The translations under genes and the position numbers were made by a program. The notes under the pieces are model-generated. The model was not told the origin of the DNA and did not search any database. It saw nothing but the letters and a program-made list of their open reading frames with translations. 64,000 nucleotides of DNA from Utricularia gibba. Its lineage: Eukaryota > Streptophyta > Magnoliopsida > Lamiales > Lentibulariaceae. Below, piece after piece: positions 35,150 to 47,036 of the stretch. How positions within the stretch are numbered: the stretch's first letter is position 1; each line of letters opens with the position of its first letter. The stretch spans positions 3,720,001 through 3,784,000 of the forward strand of contig CM007990.1 of the NCBI GenBank assembly GCA_002189035.1, in the 5' to 3' direction.

Positions 35150-37060
35150 TGGTATCATTCTTTCTTCGTATATATCCCATTTGAGTAAAATAATCATCGA
35201 TCATAATAAATCATTCTTCATATGCTTGTTTTAATCTATATAATATCTTTTTACAGCTTCAAAACTTTTTGATCTCCATTCACCATGAAACCTGAAGGGT
35301 ATTGAACATAGATATGTTCCTTCAGGTTGCCATTCAGAAATGCACTTTTAACATCCAAGTTATGAAGTTTCCAACATTGGCTCATAGTATACGCAATCAC
35401 AAGCTTTATGGTATCAAATTTGGCCACTAACGCAAATGTCTCCCAACAGTGTATTATTTCCTATTGAAGATATTCTTTTGCTACTAAGCAAGATTTTAAT
35501 TTGTTTATAGAGCCATCTGGATTCAGCTATCCACACTGATGTTTTTCAATCAAAGCTAATTCATTTTCCATTGATTCTTTTTAAGTAGGATGCTGCAATG
35601 CTTTGTACAGACTCAGTGGTTCATGTGTGAGTAAGGGTCTGTCGTAGAATGTAGCAATAGAATCATAACTTCTGATTGATTTTTAATCTAGGTGCTGATT
35701 TGAGTCACTACATAGTAAATGAGGAGTCTATGAATCATCTTTTATCTCATTATCCACATTGATCACTAGTTTTGAGTTATGTGGTAAAAAAATTGATATC
35801 CCATGGTTATGTACTTTCTTGATGAGAGATACAATCATTTTCCTCCAATTCGATAAAGTCTATCATTTGATATCTAGTTCACATAAGTGTTTTCAATTAG
35901 ACTCTATGAATGTCTAAGACTAAGGTATAAGGATTTTTATAACTAGGGCAAGTTTGGTTTTGCATTTGATTTGATGTGTTATTGTTTCAAGGTATCGATG
36001 TGGCATTGTTGTGTTCATCTTCAGTAGCATTATTAAGATTTGAATCCATGTGAGTGTCTTCATATAATATGTTTGTTTCATGTCTGATCAAATTTTGTGC
36101 ATATTCTTGAAATTATGGGCTCCTCTTGAATCTATTGATTGTCTTGAATGAGGGAGTTATCAAAATCATCATAAAAAAATAAATACCCAAACTTCTTAAT
36201 TGTAGGTAGATTGATGAGACTTTTGAAATTTCTGAGAAGTCTCTCATTCGAAGGTACGACATTCATCAACTACTACATCGATGCTCCTCTAAGTTACAAT
36301 CGTATTGTCATTAGGGATATATATTTTGTATATCTGAGTAGTTTTCACATCTCCTAAGAATATTCCAATCTAGTAATAATTTTCAAGTTTATTTCTCTTT
36401 TCTCTAGGTACAAATACATAACACGAAGATCTAAATATTTTCAAGTTTTGCAAGTTTGGAGTCTTCCCATATCACATTTTATAAGTCGTTTTTCTCTCAA
36501 GAAACCCTTTCGTAGGCAAATGATTGAGTAGTAAAACCGAGATATGGACAGCTTCTCACACAAATGCAGAGGTTAATTGTGATAAAGCATAAGATATTAG
36601 ATTATATTCATGATTGTTCAATTATTTCTTTCATATATACCACTCAGTTATGGGGTATATGAAACTTTATACTGATATAGAATACCATTCTCAATACAAA
36701 TTCTTTTAATATCCATAAATTTATATTCTCCACCATTATTCCAATGTAGTGTGATAATCTTTGAACTACATTGTGTGTCTATAGGTGTCTTGAAAATCTT
36801 GAAATAATGAACACCTTTTGATTTGTATTTGAGAAAGTAGATCCAAATATATTTAAAGTAGTCGTCAATGAATATAATGTAATATTTTTTTTCTCTTAAT
36901 TTAGTCACAATCATGAAACTACACACATCACTTGTGACTAATTGTAACTTTGTATTTGATGCTTCTGATCTTCTATTAAAAGTAATTCTACTCATTAGTA
37001 TGAAAATAATCAATAGAAAACATGAGATGTACCATTGGAACATTGAATACTAGATTCTAA
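35150..37060 (-). pseudogene. Decayed Ty1/copia pol
   Basis: From high to low coordinates on the minus strand: an integrase core (SDVCSFMIVT, YYIIFIDDYFKYIWIYFLK, LHWNNGGEYKFMDIKRICIE, 37043..36648), then broken linker and reverse-transcriptase pieces near 35200-35560 (DGSINKLKS, LVAKEYL, LHNLDVKSAFLNGNLKEHIY, GFMVNGDQKVLKL). The integrase Asp in the usual RSDNGGE block reads HWNNGGE, a lost catalytic residue. Multiple stops are present. No LTRs were found. Confidence 0.75.
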
Positions 37061-37827
37061 TTTTGATTAATCCATGAGAATGTATGTTATTCAAGGCATA
37101 TTTTGAATTCATTTTCTATAAATTGATCAGTGCTCAATAGATTATTATGCGAAGCTAGAGGAACATAAAAAACATCAATAATTTTGATGTGTACTCTGTC
37201 TCAATAATTCAATGCCTTTGCCATTAAAGGTAGCCATTAATAATGATTCATAATGTATTGTCTATTTAATCACATCAATGTAAATTTTAAATATACAATT
37301 GATTGTTGTAATACCCTCATCAATGCAAACTGGCAGAGTTACACTTCCCTTCCATGATTGGGGAGAGGAATTGTTGTCGTGTGGCGGTGGCGGTCGAAGG
37401 ATGCGGCGGAGGAAGAGGGAGACCGGCCATGGCGGTGGCAGAGTTGGAAAATTGATTTCCAACTCAGCATATTTACTTTTTAAAATTAATATAAAAAAAA
37501 ATTTATAATGTTTTACATACGATCATTATATTTAAATAAATATATAAATTAAAATATAACTTAAATTCTCTATTCATAAATAGATAGTTATAATCATTTT
37601 TATTATAAAAAAGAAAAAGAAAAAGTGCAATATAATTAATTGACCGTTTTAAATCACACATAAGAGAAAAGAAAAGACAGCCAAACATCAAGAATAAGAT
37701 GCAAAACACTCAAGTTCAATGACACAGCAACTTGAGATAAAAGTATTTGGATCATGTAGAGTGGGATAACCAAGCTACATGAATTATTTGCATTAACTTG
37801 CTTCATCTTCCGAGCGTGGCGCAGGGC
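37061..37827. other. Intergenic with GC-rich patch
   Basis: AT-rich except for a GC-rich patch at 37300-37450 that is open on both strands for about 66 codons. No family is recognised for either reading. The last 100 bp flank the pathogen-related gene. Confidence 0.4.
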
Positions 37828-38826
37828 TCAACCCATGAAGGGACATCCAGAGCCAGCAGTCGAAGTGACAGAGGAGCCCTTGAGCAGCGCCGCCAGAAGC
37901 TGCGCGGGGTCGAAGAACAGCTCAACCTTCTCAATCAACTCCGTGCTCGGATCCATCTGGTTCAGTGCAATGAGGCATTGGTAGAAAATTCTAGTAGTCA
38001 AACAGGGCTGCTGTTGAGCTTGATTACCTGGAATATGCATATCCCATAGAGCTCAACCAGCTCGCCGGTGGGCGGATTCCCCTTGAAGTCGCCCTCGAAG
38101 TACCCAAAGTGCCGGAACTGAAATGCGATCGTGGGCTTATCGGAATAGACCTTCACAACCTCGAAAGCGAACCCGCGAGGAAACACTGTCCTGAACAGTC
38201 TGTTGGATCCCTCCAAAGTCTCCTTCTCCGGATTGTATATCCGGAGCGCCGGTGGAAGATCCGTTCGCAGAAACAGATTGTAGCTTCCTCCCACTCTCCC
38301 CACCTCCTCCATCGTGTACGCCTTTGCACCTGTTGGAGTTTCATGTGGGATTATAAGATAAGCCTTCATTATAGCAACACCCAGCACGTAACACGCACCA
38401 TTGATGGAGATGGAAAACTTATGAGGATCCATTGTCATGTATTCCACCGGGCGGTGGACCATCTCCATTTCCCACGTCTTGACGAGCTTCTGCACTCTGT
38501 TTTCGAGTGATCCTTCAGGCCAGACCTGGAGACAAAATACTTTCTGATTCTTTTCTGTGGCATAACAAATATAAGGCATACTGAATAAACAGAGCGGTGA
38601 AACATATCGAGAAAGCGAATTCGAACAGATTGACTTTGTGGATGCGCTTTCAAAACCTAAAAGCCGCTTGGGGTTTTCGGCTTAAGGTTTAAGCGATGTG
38701 ACTCACATTTTTTCTCCCTTCCTCAAAGAGCTGGTTGACGAGGTGGTAGTCGGGGTGAGATCCGCCGGCCCAGGCTCGGTCGACGTTAAGTCTGTACTTA
38801 TCGCCCTCTCCGGTTGCTGTAGACAT
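37828..38826 (-). CDS. Pathogen-related (SnoaL-like) protein, copy 1
   Basis: Four exons in transcript order: 38707..38826, 38399..38525, 38028..38329 and 37828..37956 (225 aa). The family, named after barley pathogen-related protein, has an NTF2/SnoaL-like fold. Its biochemical role is unknown, though members are induced by pathogens. Diagnostic blocks are GDKYRLNVDRAW, PDYHLVNQLFEEGR, VWPEGSLENRVQKLVKTWEM, GGSYNLFLRT, FPRGFAFEVVKVYSDKP, FRHFGYFEGDFKGNPPTGEL and ELFFDPAQLLAALLKG. Introns are 181, 69 and 71 nt, with phases 0, 1, 0. The last exon begins at ACCAG/ATGGATCCG. Copy 2 at 47037..48007 has exons 2 and 3 of identical length (127 and 302 nt), showing a tandem duplication. No inactivating change is seen. 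Confidence 0.88.
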
Positions 38827-41140
38827 TGGAGTTCTGCTGTGCCTTCGGTTGCTGACCTCAAATTCACTCCGCGGTCTTGAATTTAAAAGACCCTACCGAA
38901 AGGCCATGCTTGCGTGCACCGATTGGCTTCCGAAATTGCTGCTCTCGTTTTTCATGTGGAGTTCATGCTGAAGAAAAGATTCAATGGAGGGATAAGGTAG
39001 AGAGAGGAAATAAGGCAGGGGTTTGAGACATGAAAGGTTGAATTGTAGTTCAAGATATTTGACTTGTAGGCTCCAATAATTCATGAATACAGCTGATGCG
39101 GGAGTCTGGATTTGCACCCTATTAATCTTGGTAAGCATTGAAGGCGCATCCACATGTTCTACATAGATTAAGGTACTTGAGACCTTCGAAATCAAGTTGT
39201 GAGATTATCTAAAGAAACTTTTGAAGCGTATGTTTCGTATCCTGGGTCCTAAAGAATTTAATGTATTTAGATGTAGCTTATTTTCATTGTCTTTTAAATC
39301 TGAGACTTTTGAGATATTAACAATGGTTTCTTAGTTAAATTTTGATGGTAAAATCACCTCAAATTGTAACACCAACAAATGAAGAGAAGACTCGTTACAA
39401 CATTTATGTAGTGTATGATAGTGAAGACATTTTTCATCCAAAAAACCAGATGGTTCATTTATAAATTAACATAAACATTTCAATAACAGCAAGGAAATCT
39501 ATAATAAGTATTGTGGTACTGTATACGATTATGATAAGGATGGCTTTATTTTAAATGCCATACGGAACATTAGAAACAAGCATAATGATAAAATACATAG
39601 TTCATTGAGGTAGTTTAATGTGAATTTCATAAAAGACAATGTTTTTATTTTTTCGTTTGATATCAATGGTTCTCAAGTTAATTATGTTCATGTATTAATT
39701 GCTAATGAGAAACTTTTTCCAAAAATAGAAAATCCATTTATGAGATACTTTTTTTTTTATCAATCTAGAGTATAGTCTAAATTTGCTCCAGAAAAGCCAT
39801 TGAAATTGCAATAAAACATTTTGAAGAAAGAAAAACATATTTCATCTATGTTTTTTAATGCATGAAATACAAATTTCGGTTAACATGTGATTGTAGATAT
39901 GACACAAATGAGAAGAATTATTTGGTTTTAACTGCTTATTGGATTGGTTCTAAATAGATTATGCAAAAAAGGATTTGTGGATTTAGGTCTTTAGATTTTC
40001 CACACATGGATGCAAAAATAGACAAGTTTATTAACTTTATATACATTGCATATTTAATTCTTAATCATATCTTTAACACTAATTTTGATGTGCCTAATAA
40101 TGCCACCGCAATCTCGATATTAAGATATTCTGTAAATTCGATTTTCGGTGGTTGTTTATTGAAGTCAAAATATATTTCCATATTTTGAATTTATGTATTC
40201 AAGATACATAAAATAAAAATAATACTATTTTGTGTAATGTACATAAAAAAATGTATAATGTGAAAAGTTTAGCATAAAAAAAGTTTCTTTTAAGTGTTCA
40301 TATGATTTAAAAATTTTCCATTTAGAACTTTACAATGAGATTTGTCAATTCAATGGAATTCTACTTTTTTATGCTTTAGTTTTTTATTCTATATAAAGAA
40401 GTTGTTTGTTTCTATTTAACAATGAATATGACATATACAATCAATTGGGAGTGTCAAATGAAATAATGGAACCTCCAATCAATTTAGTAACCTCCAATCT
40501 ATTTTTATAATATGATTTAAAAATATTATAATATTATGATTTTTTAAATAATTTAATTCAGAATTACAAATTATATTCATATTATAATCAGCCAACTCTA
40601 CGGAGACGGGTCAAGCGATTTGACTGGTGAACTCATATATGACCAGTCATACTTTCGCATCTTTGCCGGTTCTACCCGTAACCTGGTAGACCAAACTTGT
40701 TTCCACCTCTAAACGCCTGGCACGTGGTTCTAGAAACGGTTATAATAAATAATTCAATAAAAAAACACAATGTATTTATTTTTTATTAATATTTGAAATG
40801 ACCACTTTTCCAAATAATACGGTTTACTACAGAAATATCCATTATCTTGATTTACTTAAAAAACCTAAGATATAAAGGTTCATTCAATCAATCACACATT
40901 TGGGTACCTTGATTTGAAAAATTATGAATGCATCGAAGTAATTTTAATTAATCATATTTAAATTATATTAAATTATTTTTCAAAATATTAAAATAAAATA
41001 ATTTTTAATCAAAAATTGAACATTCACAAAAGATAAACGAAAATTAAAACGATAATTGATGAATCATGATCGTCGAACTTTAAATAACAGACAACGACAA
41101 CAATTGATCGATGATGATCAAGCAATTTAAATGAAGATAT
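38827..41140. other. Intergenic with weak gene-like fragments
   Basis: At 38893..39195 on the minus strand a 100-codon frame (IYVEHVDAPSMLTKINRVQI, LQVKYLELQF) faintly resembles an F-box/FBD leucine-rich protein, but I cannot support that firmly. Positions 39350-40200 carry scattered plus-strand frames of possible transposon origin. The rest is AT-rich. Confidence 0.3.
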
Positions 41141-41463
41141 TGTTGATGCAAGAAAGATAGAGTATTGGGATGTAACAAGAAGGTAATGCCTATGAGATCA
41201 CCTTGGATGAAAAACGACTCATGAACAATAAGAATGACCGAAAACTCTAATTGACATGCATTCTTAGTAGGGTTTATATATACCCAATACCTAGGTTACC
41301 CAACAGTGGGCCACAATAATTGAAAACACAAAAAAGCCCAACAACTCGAACCCAATACTTCCATGCTCGAACCCAACATCTTTTTATCTGAAATATGACA
41401 TTATGACACAAGATTAATGCTTCCAATCACCTTCAAGCTTTGGATTGAGGCTGATCTCCAACA
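41141..41463 (-). repeat. 3' LTR of the 41-46 kb copia element
   Basis: 323 bp. It is near-identical to 46192..46513 over its central part (the stretch around GGGTTTATATATACCCAATA is unchanged) and more divergent at both ends. Confidence 0.93.
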
Positions 41464-41475
41464 CTCCCCCCCAGA
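41464..41475 (-). other. Polypurine tract
   Basis: In element sense this reads CTGGGGGGGGAG and immediately precedes the 3' LTR. It is the expected plus-strand primer site of an LTR retrotransposon. Confidence 0.8.
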
Positions 41476-43581
41476 CTGAGATCTCCCAACTTGAGAAAGT
41501 CTTCCATAGTCATGAGATTCATGTTCTTCCTTGCTAGCTCAAACCGAACTCTATTCAAACCTTTGGTAAGCCCATCAGCAAGCTGATTCCCACTCTCAAT
41601 ATACTGCACTTTAATCTTCTTCTCCTTGATGTAATTCCTTATGACATGATACCTGATTCTTATGTGTTTGGCTTTGCTGAAGTTCGTCGGATCCTTGGCA
41701 ATGGAGATTGCAGCTCGATTATCCATAAGCAAATGTGTAGCTTCCTTTTGTATGAATCCAAGTTCGTTTAGCATCTGTCTCAACCAAACACAATAGTTTG
41801 AAGCATGTACTGCTGAGATGTATTCTGCTTCAGCTGTTGATTGTGCTACCACTTTTTGTTTCTTCGAAAACCAGACTATAGGGCTCTTATTTAAGAAGAA
41901 GAGTGCACCATATGTACTCTTGCTATTTTCAGCCATACCATAGTCACTATCTGAGTAGGCTCTAAGTTTCAAGATTGGTTTTTCACCTTCATAGGGATAG
42001 AACAATCCGAAATCAGTAGTAGATTTAATGTACCTGAAAGCTCTTTTCACAGCTGCCATGTGAGTTGTTGTTGGTTTGTTTAGGAAGCGAGATAATGCAT
42101 TTACACAAAAACAAAAGACAGGCCTTGTATGCTGGAGATAAATGAGGCTTCCAATCATACTTCTATAAGTAGTGGCATCCACATTCTTTCCCTGATTGTT
42201 CTCTCCAATCACCTGTTTGCAATCCAAAGGCGTTTTTGAAGGATTGACATCTTCGAACCCAAACCTTTCAAGAAGTTCATTACATTACTTTTTATGAGAT
42301 ATGAATGTTCCAACACCTTCAAGTTGATGAATTTCCATGCCTAGATAGTAGGACATCATTCCAAGGTCAGTCATCTTGAATTCATTTTTGAGTAGAGCTT
42401 TGAATTCCTCAATCTTCCTTTCATTACCCGAGGTAATCATAAGATCATCCACATATAAGCTAATAAATAAACGATCATATTCTTTTCCTTTAACATATAA
42501 TGAGTAATCACTATATGTTTTTCTGAAACCAATACCCTGGAGAAAGTTATCCATGCGTTCATTCCATGCTCTAGAAGCTTGCTTCAACCCACAAAGAGAT
42601 TTCTTTAGCTTCAATACTTTGTCTTCATGACCTGACACTTCGAAGCCCTTTGGTTGTTCAACAAAAACAACCTCCTCCAACACACCATTCAAGAACGCAG
42701 TCTTGACATCCATGTGATGCACTTTCCATCCATGAGCAGCTGAAATGGCAAGAAGTACTTTAATCGTGTCAAATCTTGCTACTGGTGCAAAAATCTCATG
42801 AAAATTTATTCCTTTGATCTAACTATATCCCTTGGCTACTAGTCTAGCCTTATATTTGTTGATAGAACCATCTGCATTCATCTTGGTTTTGAATAACCAC
42901 TTGAGGCCAATAGGTTTGAAGCCCCTATCCTTGGGTTTATCAACTAACTCCCATGTTTCATTTTCAACTATAAAATTCATTTCTTCCTTCATGGCCTCTC
43001 TCCATTTCGGATTTTGTACAGCCACTTCAAATGATGTTGGATCTCCTATCAATAATCCAGCCAAAATATCAGCTACAACATCTTGGACATCATCATTCAA
43101 TTTGGAGAAACTTATTGTAGGAGCCTTGTTTCTTTTGCTTCTTCTAATGTCAGTAACATGACTATCTTCATTATCTATTGAATCTCTGATGTTTTTGCGT
43201 TTCCTCCCTTGCCAATCACGATCAGATGGGTAATAATGTTCATCATCAGTATCAGGTTCATCTCCATCAGATTCATCTGAGGATTGGGTCTTCTGCATTC
43301 ATGCCTTGCTCCTCTTCTGGGATTTCGAAATTCCCATCTGAATGTTGATCATTGGCCTGATGAGTTTGTCCATATAGGGGTTTAGAGTTTGATTCTGAAT
43401 TCTCATTGGACGAGTCATCTTGATTTGTGACCTTCTCCTCCTCTGGAGCTGGAAAATTCTCATCTGAATGTTGATCATTTACCTGATTTGAATATTCATG
43501 AACGAGTTCTGAAGTTTCTTGGTTTGTTGAGTTCTTGGAAGAGAAATTTTGAAGCATGTGTGTCCAGAGATCTCCTTTCAC
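41476..43581 (-). pseudogene. copia reverse transcriptase and RNase H
   Basis: Minus-strand frames 43581..43273 and 43298..42819 hold the acidic linker and the start of RT (RSKRNKAPTISF, WREAMKEEMNFI, YKARLVAKGYS, then a stop). 42722..42285 carries DVKTAFLNGVLEE, SLCGLKQASRAW and the catalytic YVDD (SLYVDDLMITSG). 42227..41433 carries RNase H: RAYSDSDYGM, VAQSTAEAEYISAVHA, LLMDNRAAISIAKDP, KHIRIRYHVIRNYI and QLADGLTKGL. The active-site residues remain, but in-frame stops and shifts at about 42800, 42725 and 42280 break the polyprotein. Confidence 0.9.
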
Positions 43582-45353
43582 ATGGGTGCTATGCCTTCCA
43601 CGACTTTTATGAGCTTCTGCATCATTTAGAGAAATGCAATCATCAATTAAAGTATACCTTGCACCTTCATCAAAAGTGACATCATGGCTGAAGATAAATT
43701 TCTTCTATTGAGGTATATAAACTTTATATCCCTTGGTAGTGTTGCTATAACCAACAAATATATCAGATACAGATTTTTTATCAAGTTTTCCTCGTTTTTG
43801 ATCTAGTGCATGAGTAAAATACAGACTACCAAAGATTCTGAGATGATCAACTTTTTTAATATAACCATGCTATTTTTCATGGGCGGTTTTTCCACTAATC
43901 GCCTTTGAAGGAAGCATGTTCAATAGATATACAAATGTAGATACCGCTTCAACCCAGAAATTTACAGGAAGATCTTTCTCAAACAATAGGCATCTTGACA
44001 TATCAAGGATTGTTCTGTTTCTCCTTTCACATATACCATTCTGTTGTGGAGAATATGGTACGGTGAATTGATGCATGATTCCCTCATTTTCACAGAACCT
44101 TCTCATGCTATTATTGTAGAATTCACCTCCATTGTCTGATCTAATTATCTTCAAAAATCATCCACTCTGATTCTCAATCATCACTTTGAATTTTCGAAAG
44201 ATATGAGGAACTTCTGACTTGCTTTTAAGAAAGTAAACCCAACAATAACGTGAATAATCATCAATGAATGTAACAAAATATCTACTCCCCCCTAATGAAC
44301 ATTCCTTAAATGGTCCACAAACATCTGTATGCACAAGCTCTAATTTCTCCTTTGCTACTGAATCACTGGAATAAAAGGGCTTTCTACACTGTTTACCTTG
44401 ATGACACACTTCACATATGGTATCGGCAAACTTGATGTCTTTCAATTCCAGTACTTCCTTATTCTTTTGCAATATTTTCAGATTGTTGAAGCTATAGTGC
44501 CCAAAACGTTTGTGCCAAAGGCTACTTCGATCCTGAAGTGAGAAAATACAACTTTTATGATCACTGACCATGATTTGGTAGAGGTTGTAGGTGGTCAACA
44601 CAGCATGAAATTCAATCTTCGTTTTTGGATCAACAACCTTAACTTTAGTGGTTATACCACCAGCATCTTTCATCAGCTCAATATCAAAACCTTGCTTGCT
44701 CAATTGGCCAAAGCTCAACAGGTTCTGTTTGAGGTTTGGTGAATAATAAACATCATCAACTTGAACAATTCCTTCTTTTAGCAAGAGTAAAATGCTTCCT
44801 TTGCCCACAATGCCAATATTTTCACCAGTGCATATGCTTACCTCCTTCCCAATCTTTTCAAGTCTGCGAAATGACCTTATATCACAACATACATGATAGG
44901 AGGTGCCAGAATCCAAGTACCAGCCTTTAGCATCTGAGGCTACTGTCATTAGAGCACACTCATACTCAAAAGGATCTTCAAAAGATATTTCTGGCTCATC
45001 TTTAAAGTAGGTAAAGGATGCATGTGATTTCTCATCCCTGGAAGTAGCATTCTTGTTATGCTCAACTTTGATTGGATTTGACATTCCACATACCTTGTCA
45101 AGATGGCCTCTTTGATTGCATTTCATGCACAAAGCATCAGGCTTCCACCAACAAAGCTCACTCCTATGATTCTATTTGTTGCAATGCTTGCAAGGATTTG
45201 TGTCCAACAATCATCACTCTTGTGGTTAGATTTATCACAATGCCCGCACTTCTGATTACCCATCGTTGATGTTGGGATTGATGTTGGTGATTGTTTGATG
45301 GCTGTTGACTTGACATCCTTGACATTGTTAATTGCACCTGAAATTATATTCAT
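43582..45353 (-). pseudogene. copia protease-integrase
   Basis: 45353..45123 holds a zinc knuckle CGHCDKSNHKSDDC (CX2CX4HX4C). The next frame, 45132..44158, has a second knuckle (CMKCNQRGHLDKVC), a protease-like WYLDSGTSYHV, the pre-integrase LWHKRFGHYSF and HX3HX-C/C zinc region (CEVCHQGKQ), and integrase start LELVHTDVCGPF. After a TGA at about 44155, 44154..43870 continues with IIRSDNGGEFY and QQNGICERRNRT, completing the D,D35E triad. A stop at about 43869 precedes the linker. Gag-pol is therefore split by one frameshift and at least two nonsense codons. Two zinc knuckles in one copia gag is unusual. Confidence 0.88.
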
Positions 45354-45356
45354 ATT

Positions 45357-46079
45357 CTACATTTTGGTGAGGAGAGCAATTTCACCATAAGTTTTCTCAA
45401 CTTCATAACCATCTCTTAGTTTCAATCTCTTTTCTGTAGATTGCAACTCAATCATGAACTCTCTAAATGTTGGCTCTGGTGTAACAGGATATTCAGGATA
45501 CAGCTGATGGAGCTTTCGTTCAATAATGTCAAGGATTTTTCTTTCTGTCTCAAGTGCACATAACTTTGGCTCGAATCTTGCAGGTAGGCTCATGATTGCC
45601 TTGCTAATCACCTTTTGATCCTCAAGTTTTTCCCCCAATCCTCGAATCTCCTTTACAAGCTTCGCAGTACGTTCATAATAGACTTGTATGGTTTCATTGT
45701 CTAACATTTTGTTCCTCTCAAAGTCCTCCAGCTTGTTTTTGCATAATATCTCTCTGAGTTTGGCATCTCCTTCATAATGGGATTTGAGAGTATCCCATAT
45801 TTCTTTCGCTGATTGACACTCTGCAATATCATCAAACAAATGTTTAGAGATGGCTTGATACAAGGCATCCATTGCTTCATCTTTTCTCTGTTGAAGATAC
45901 TCAGCTTCCTCTTGCTGTTCTGATGTGAATTTGCTTGTTATTGTAATAGCCGGGATCTCCTTTTCAACAACATCCCAAATCTTTCTGACCCGAAGGTAGC
46001 TGCGCATCTTTTTGACCCAGTTTCCATACTCAGAACCATCAAATATTGGAGGTCCTCTACCAGATGCCATCATAGCCAC
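45357..46079 (-). pseudogene. copia gag
   Basis: A 240-codon frame starting MAMMASGRGPPIFDGSEYGN with a UBN2/Gag core (WVKKMRSYLRVRKIWDVVE, ALYQAISKHLFDDIA, AKEIWDTLKSHYEGD, KLEDFERNKMLDNETIQVYY, ALETERKILDI). It ends in a TAG just before the zinc-knuckle frame, which continues in the same frame (NMNIISGAINN). That stop is therefore more likely a mutation than a natural gag terminus. Confidence 0.88.
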
Positions 46080-46179
46080 CGTTTGACAAGCTTTGGGTTG
46101 ATATTTGGTAATCCACTAAGTAAAAAACGCTGAACGGCAAATAAAATACTGAAACGAACACAGGTTTGAGAACCTTACT

Positions 46180-46191
46180 GCTCTGATACCA
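46180..46191 (-). other. Primer-binding site of the copia element
   Basis: In element sense TGGTATCAGAGC, complementary to the 3' end of initiator methionine tRNA, the usual primer for plant copia elements. It directly follows the 5' LTR. Confidence 0.9.
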
Positions 46192-46513
46192 TGTTGATGC
46201 AAGAAAGATAGAGTCTTGGAATATAAAAAAAGGTAATGCTTATGAAATCATCTTTGATGAAAAACGACTCATGAACAATAAGAATGACCTAAAACCCTAA
46301 TTGACATGCATTCTTAGTAGGGTTTATATATACCCAATACCTAGGTTACCCAACAGTGGGCCACAATAATTGAAGACACAAAAAAGCCCAACAACTCGAA
46401 CCCAATACTTCCATGCTCGAACCCAACACTTTTTTATCTGAAATATGACATTATGACTCAAGATTAGTGGTTCCAATCAACTTCATGTTTTGGATTGAGG
46501 CTGATCTCCAACA
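46192..46513 (-). repeat. 5' LTR of the 41-46 kb copia element
   Basis: 322 bp, partner of 41141..41463. It contains a TATATATA-rich stretch (TTTATATATACCC in plus orientation), the likely promoter core. Confidence 0.92.
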
Positions 46514-47036
46514 TATATATGAAAATATGAAAAAATTAAGTGAGTAGATTAAGATTTATTCATTAGTTAATTAAATGAATAAATTAAAATAAATAAATAA
46601 TTATATCAAAATAAAAAAAATGGCATATGACGAATTTGCATCGGATTCATCATATATGCGCACCCGATGAATCGGAATTCCAAGTATAAAACTATACATC
46701 TTATGTTTATTTTTTTGATAATACATTTATTTATACAAATATTAATATTTTTTATTTATAAATCCGCTTTTAATTCATAATACTTTTATTTTATATAGCA
46801 CTATCCATCTTTTATTTATATAACACTCACGACTCAATTCAGTATATTATTTTTGGGAATTACATTTTTTTTTATCACCAACACCTATCGAGAATATTTT
46901 TCAGCTATTCATATAGATATATGGATATGTTTTTTATTTCTTTTTGGATGTTTTAGAAGAGCAGGTTTGGATATTACTGGCATCGCGGTATGGTTGCTTA
47001 TTTTTCAATATGGTAGTCGACGGGTGGAGCTTGGGA
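46514..47036. other. AT-rich spacer
   Basis: Spacer between the copia 5' LTR and the second pathogen-related gene. AT-rich, and no feature is supported. Confidence 0.5.

Larger units (their letters stand above)
41141..46513 (-). mobile_element. Structurally complete Ty1/copia retrotransposon
   Basis: A 5.4-kb element on the minus strand with two LTRs of about 322 bp (5' LTR 46192..46513, 3' LTR 41141..41463). Each LTR starts TGTTGGAG and ends ATCAACA in element sense. The primer-binding site (TGGTATCAGAGC) abuts the 5' LTR and a purine tract (CTGGGGGGGGAG) abuts the 3' LTR. Flanks GATAT and TATAT match at four of five bases, consistent with a slightly decayed target duplication. Coding order is gag, protease, integrase, RT, RNase H, the copia order. 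By hand count the LTRs differ at roughly twenty positions. Several nonsense and frame changes inactivate it. It separates the two pathogen-related genes. Confidence 0.93.

Noticed and set aside
38893-39195. 100-codon minus-strand frame resembling an F-box/FBD leucine-rich protein
   Set aside because: The resemblance is limited to a few hydrophobic spacings; no F-box and no full repeat could be read, so it is mentioned only as a weak fragment.
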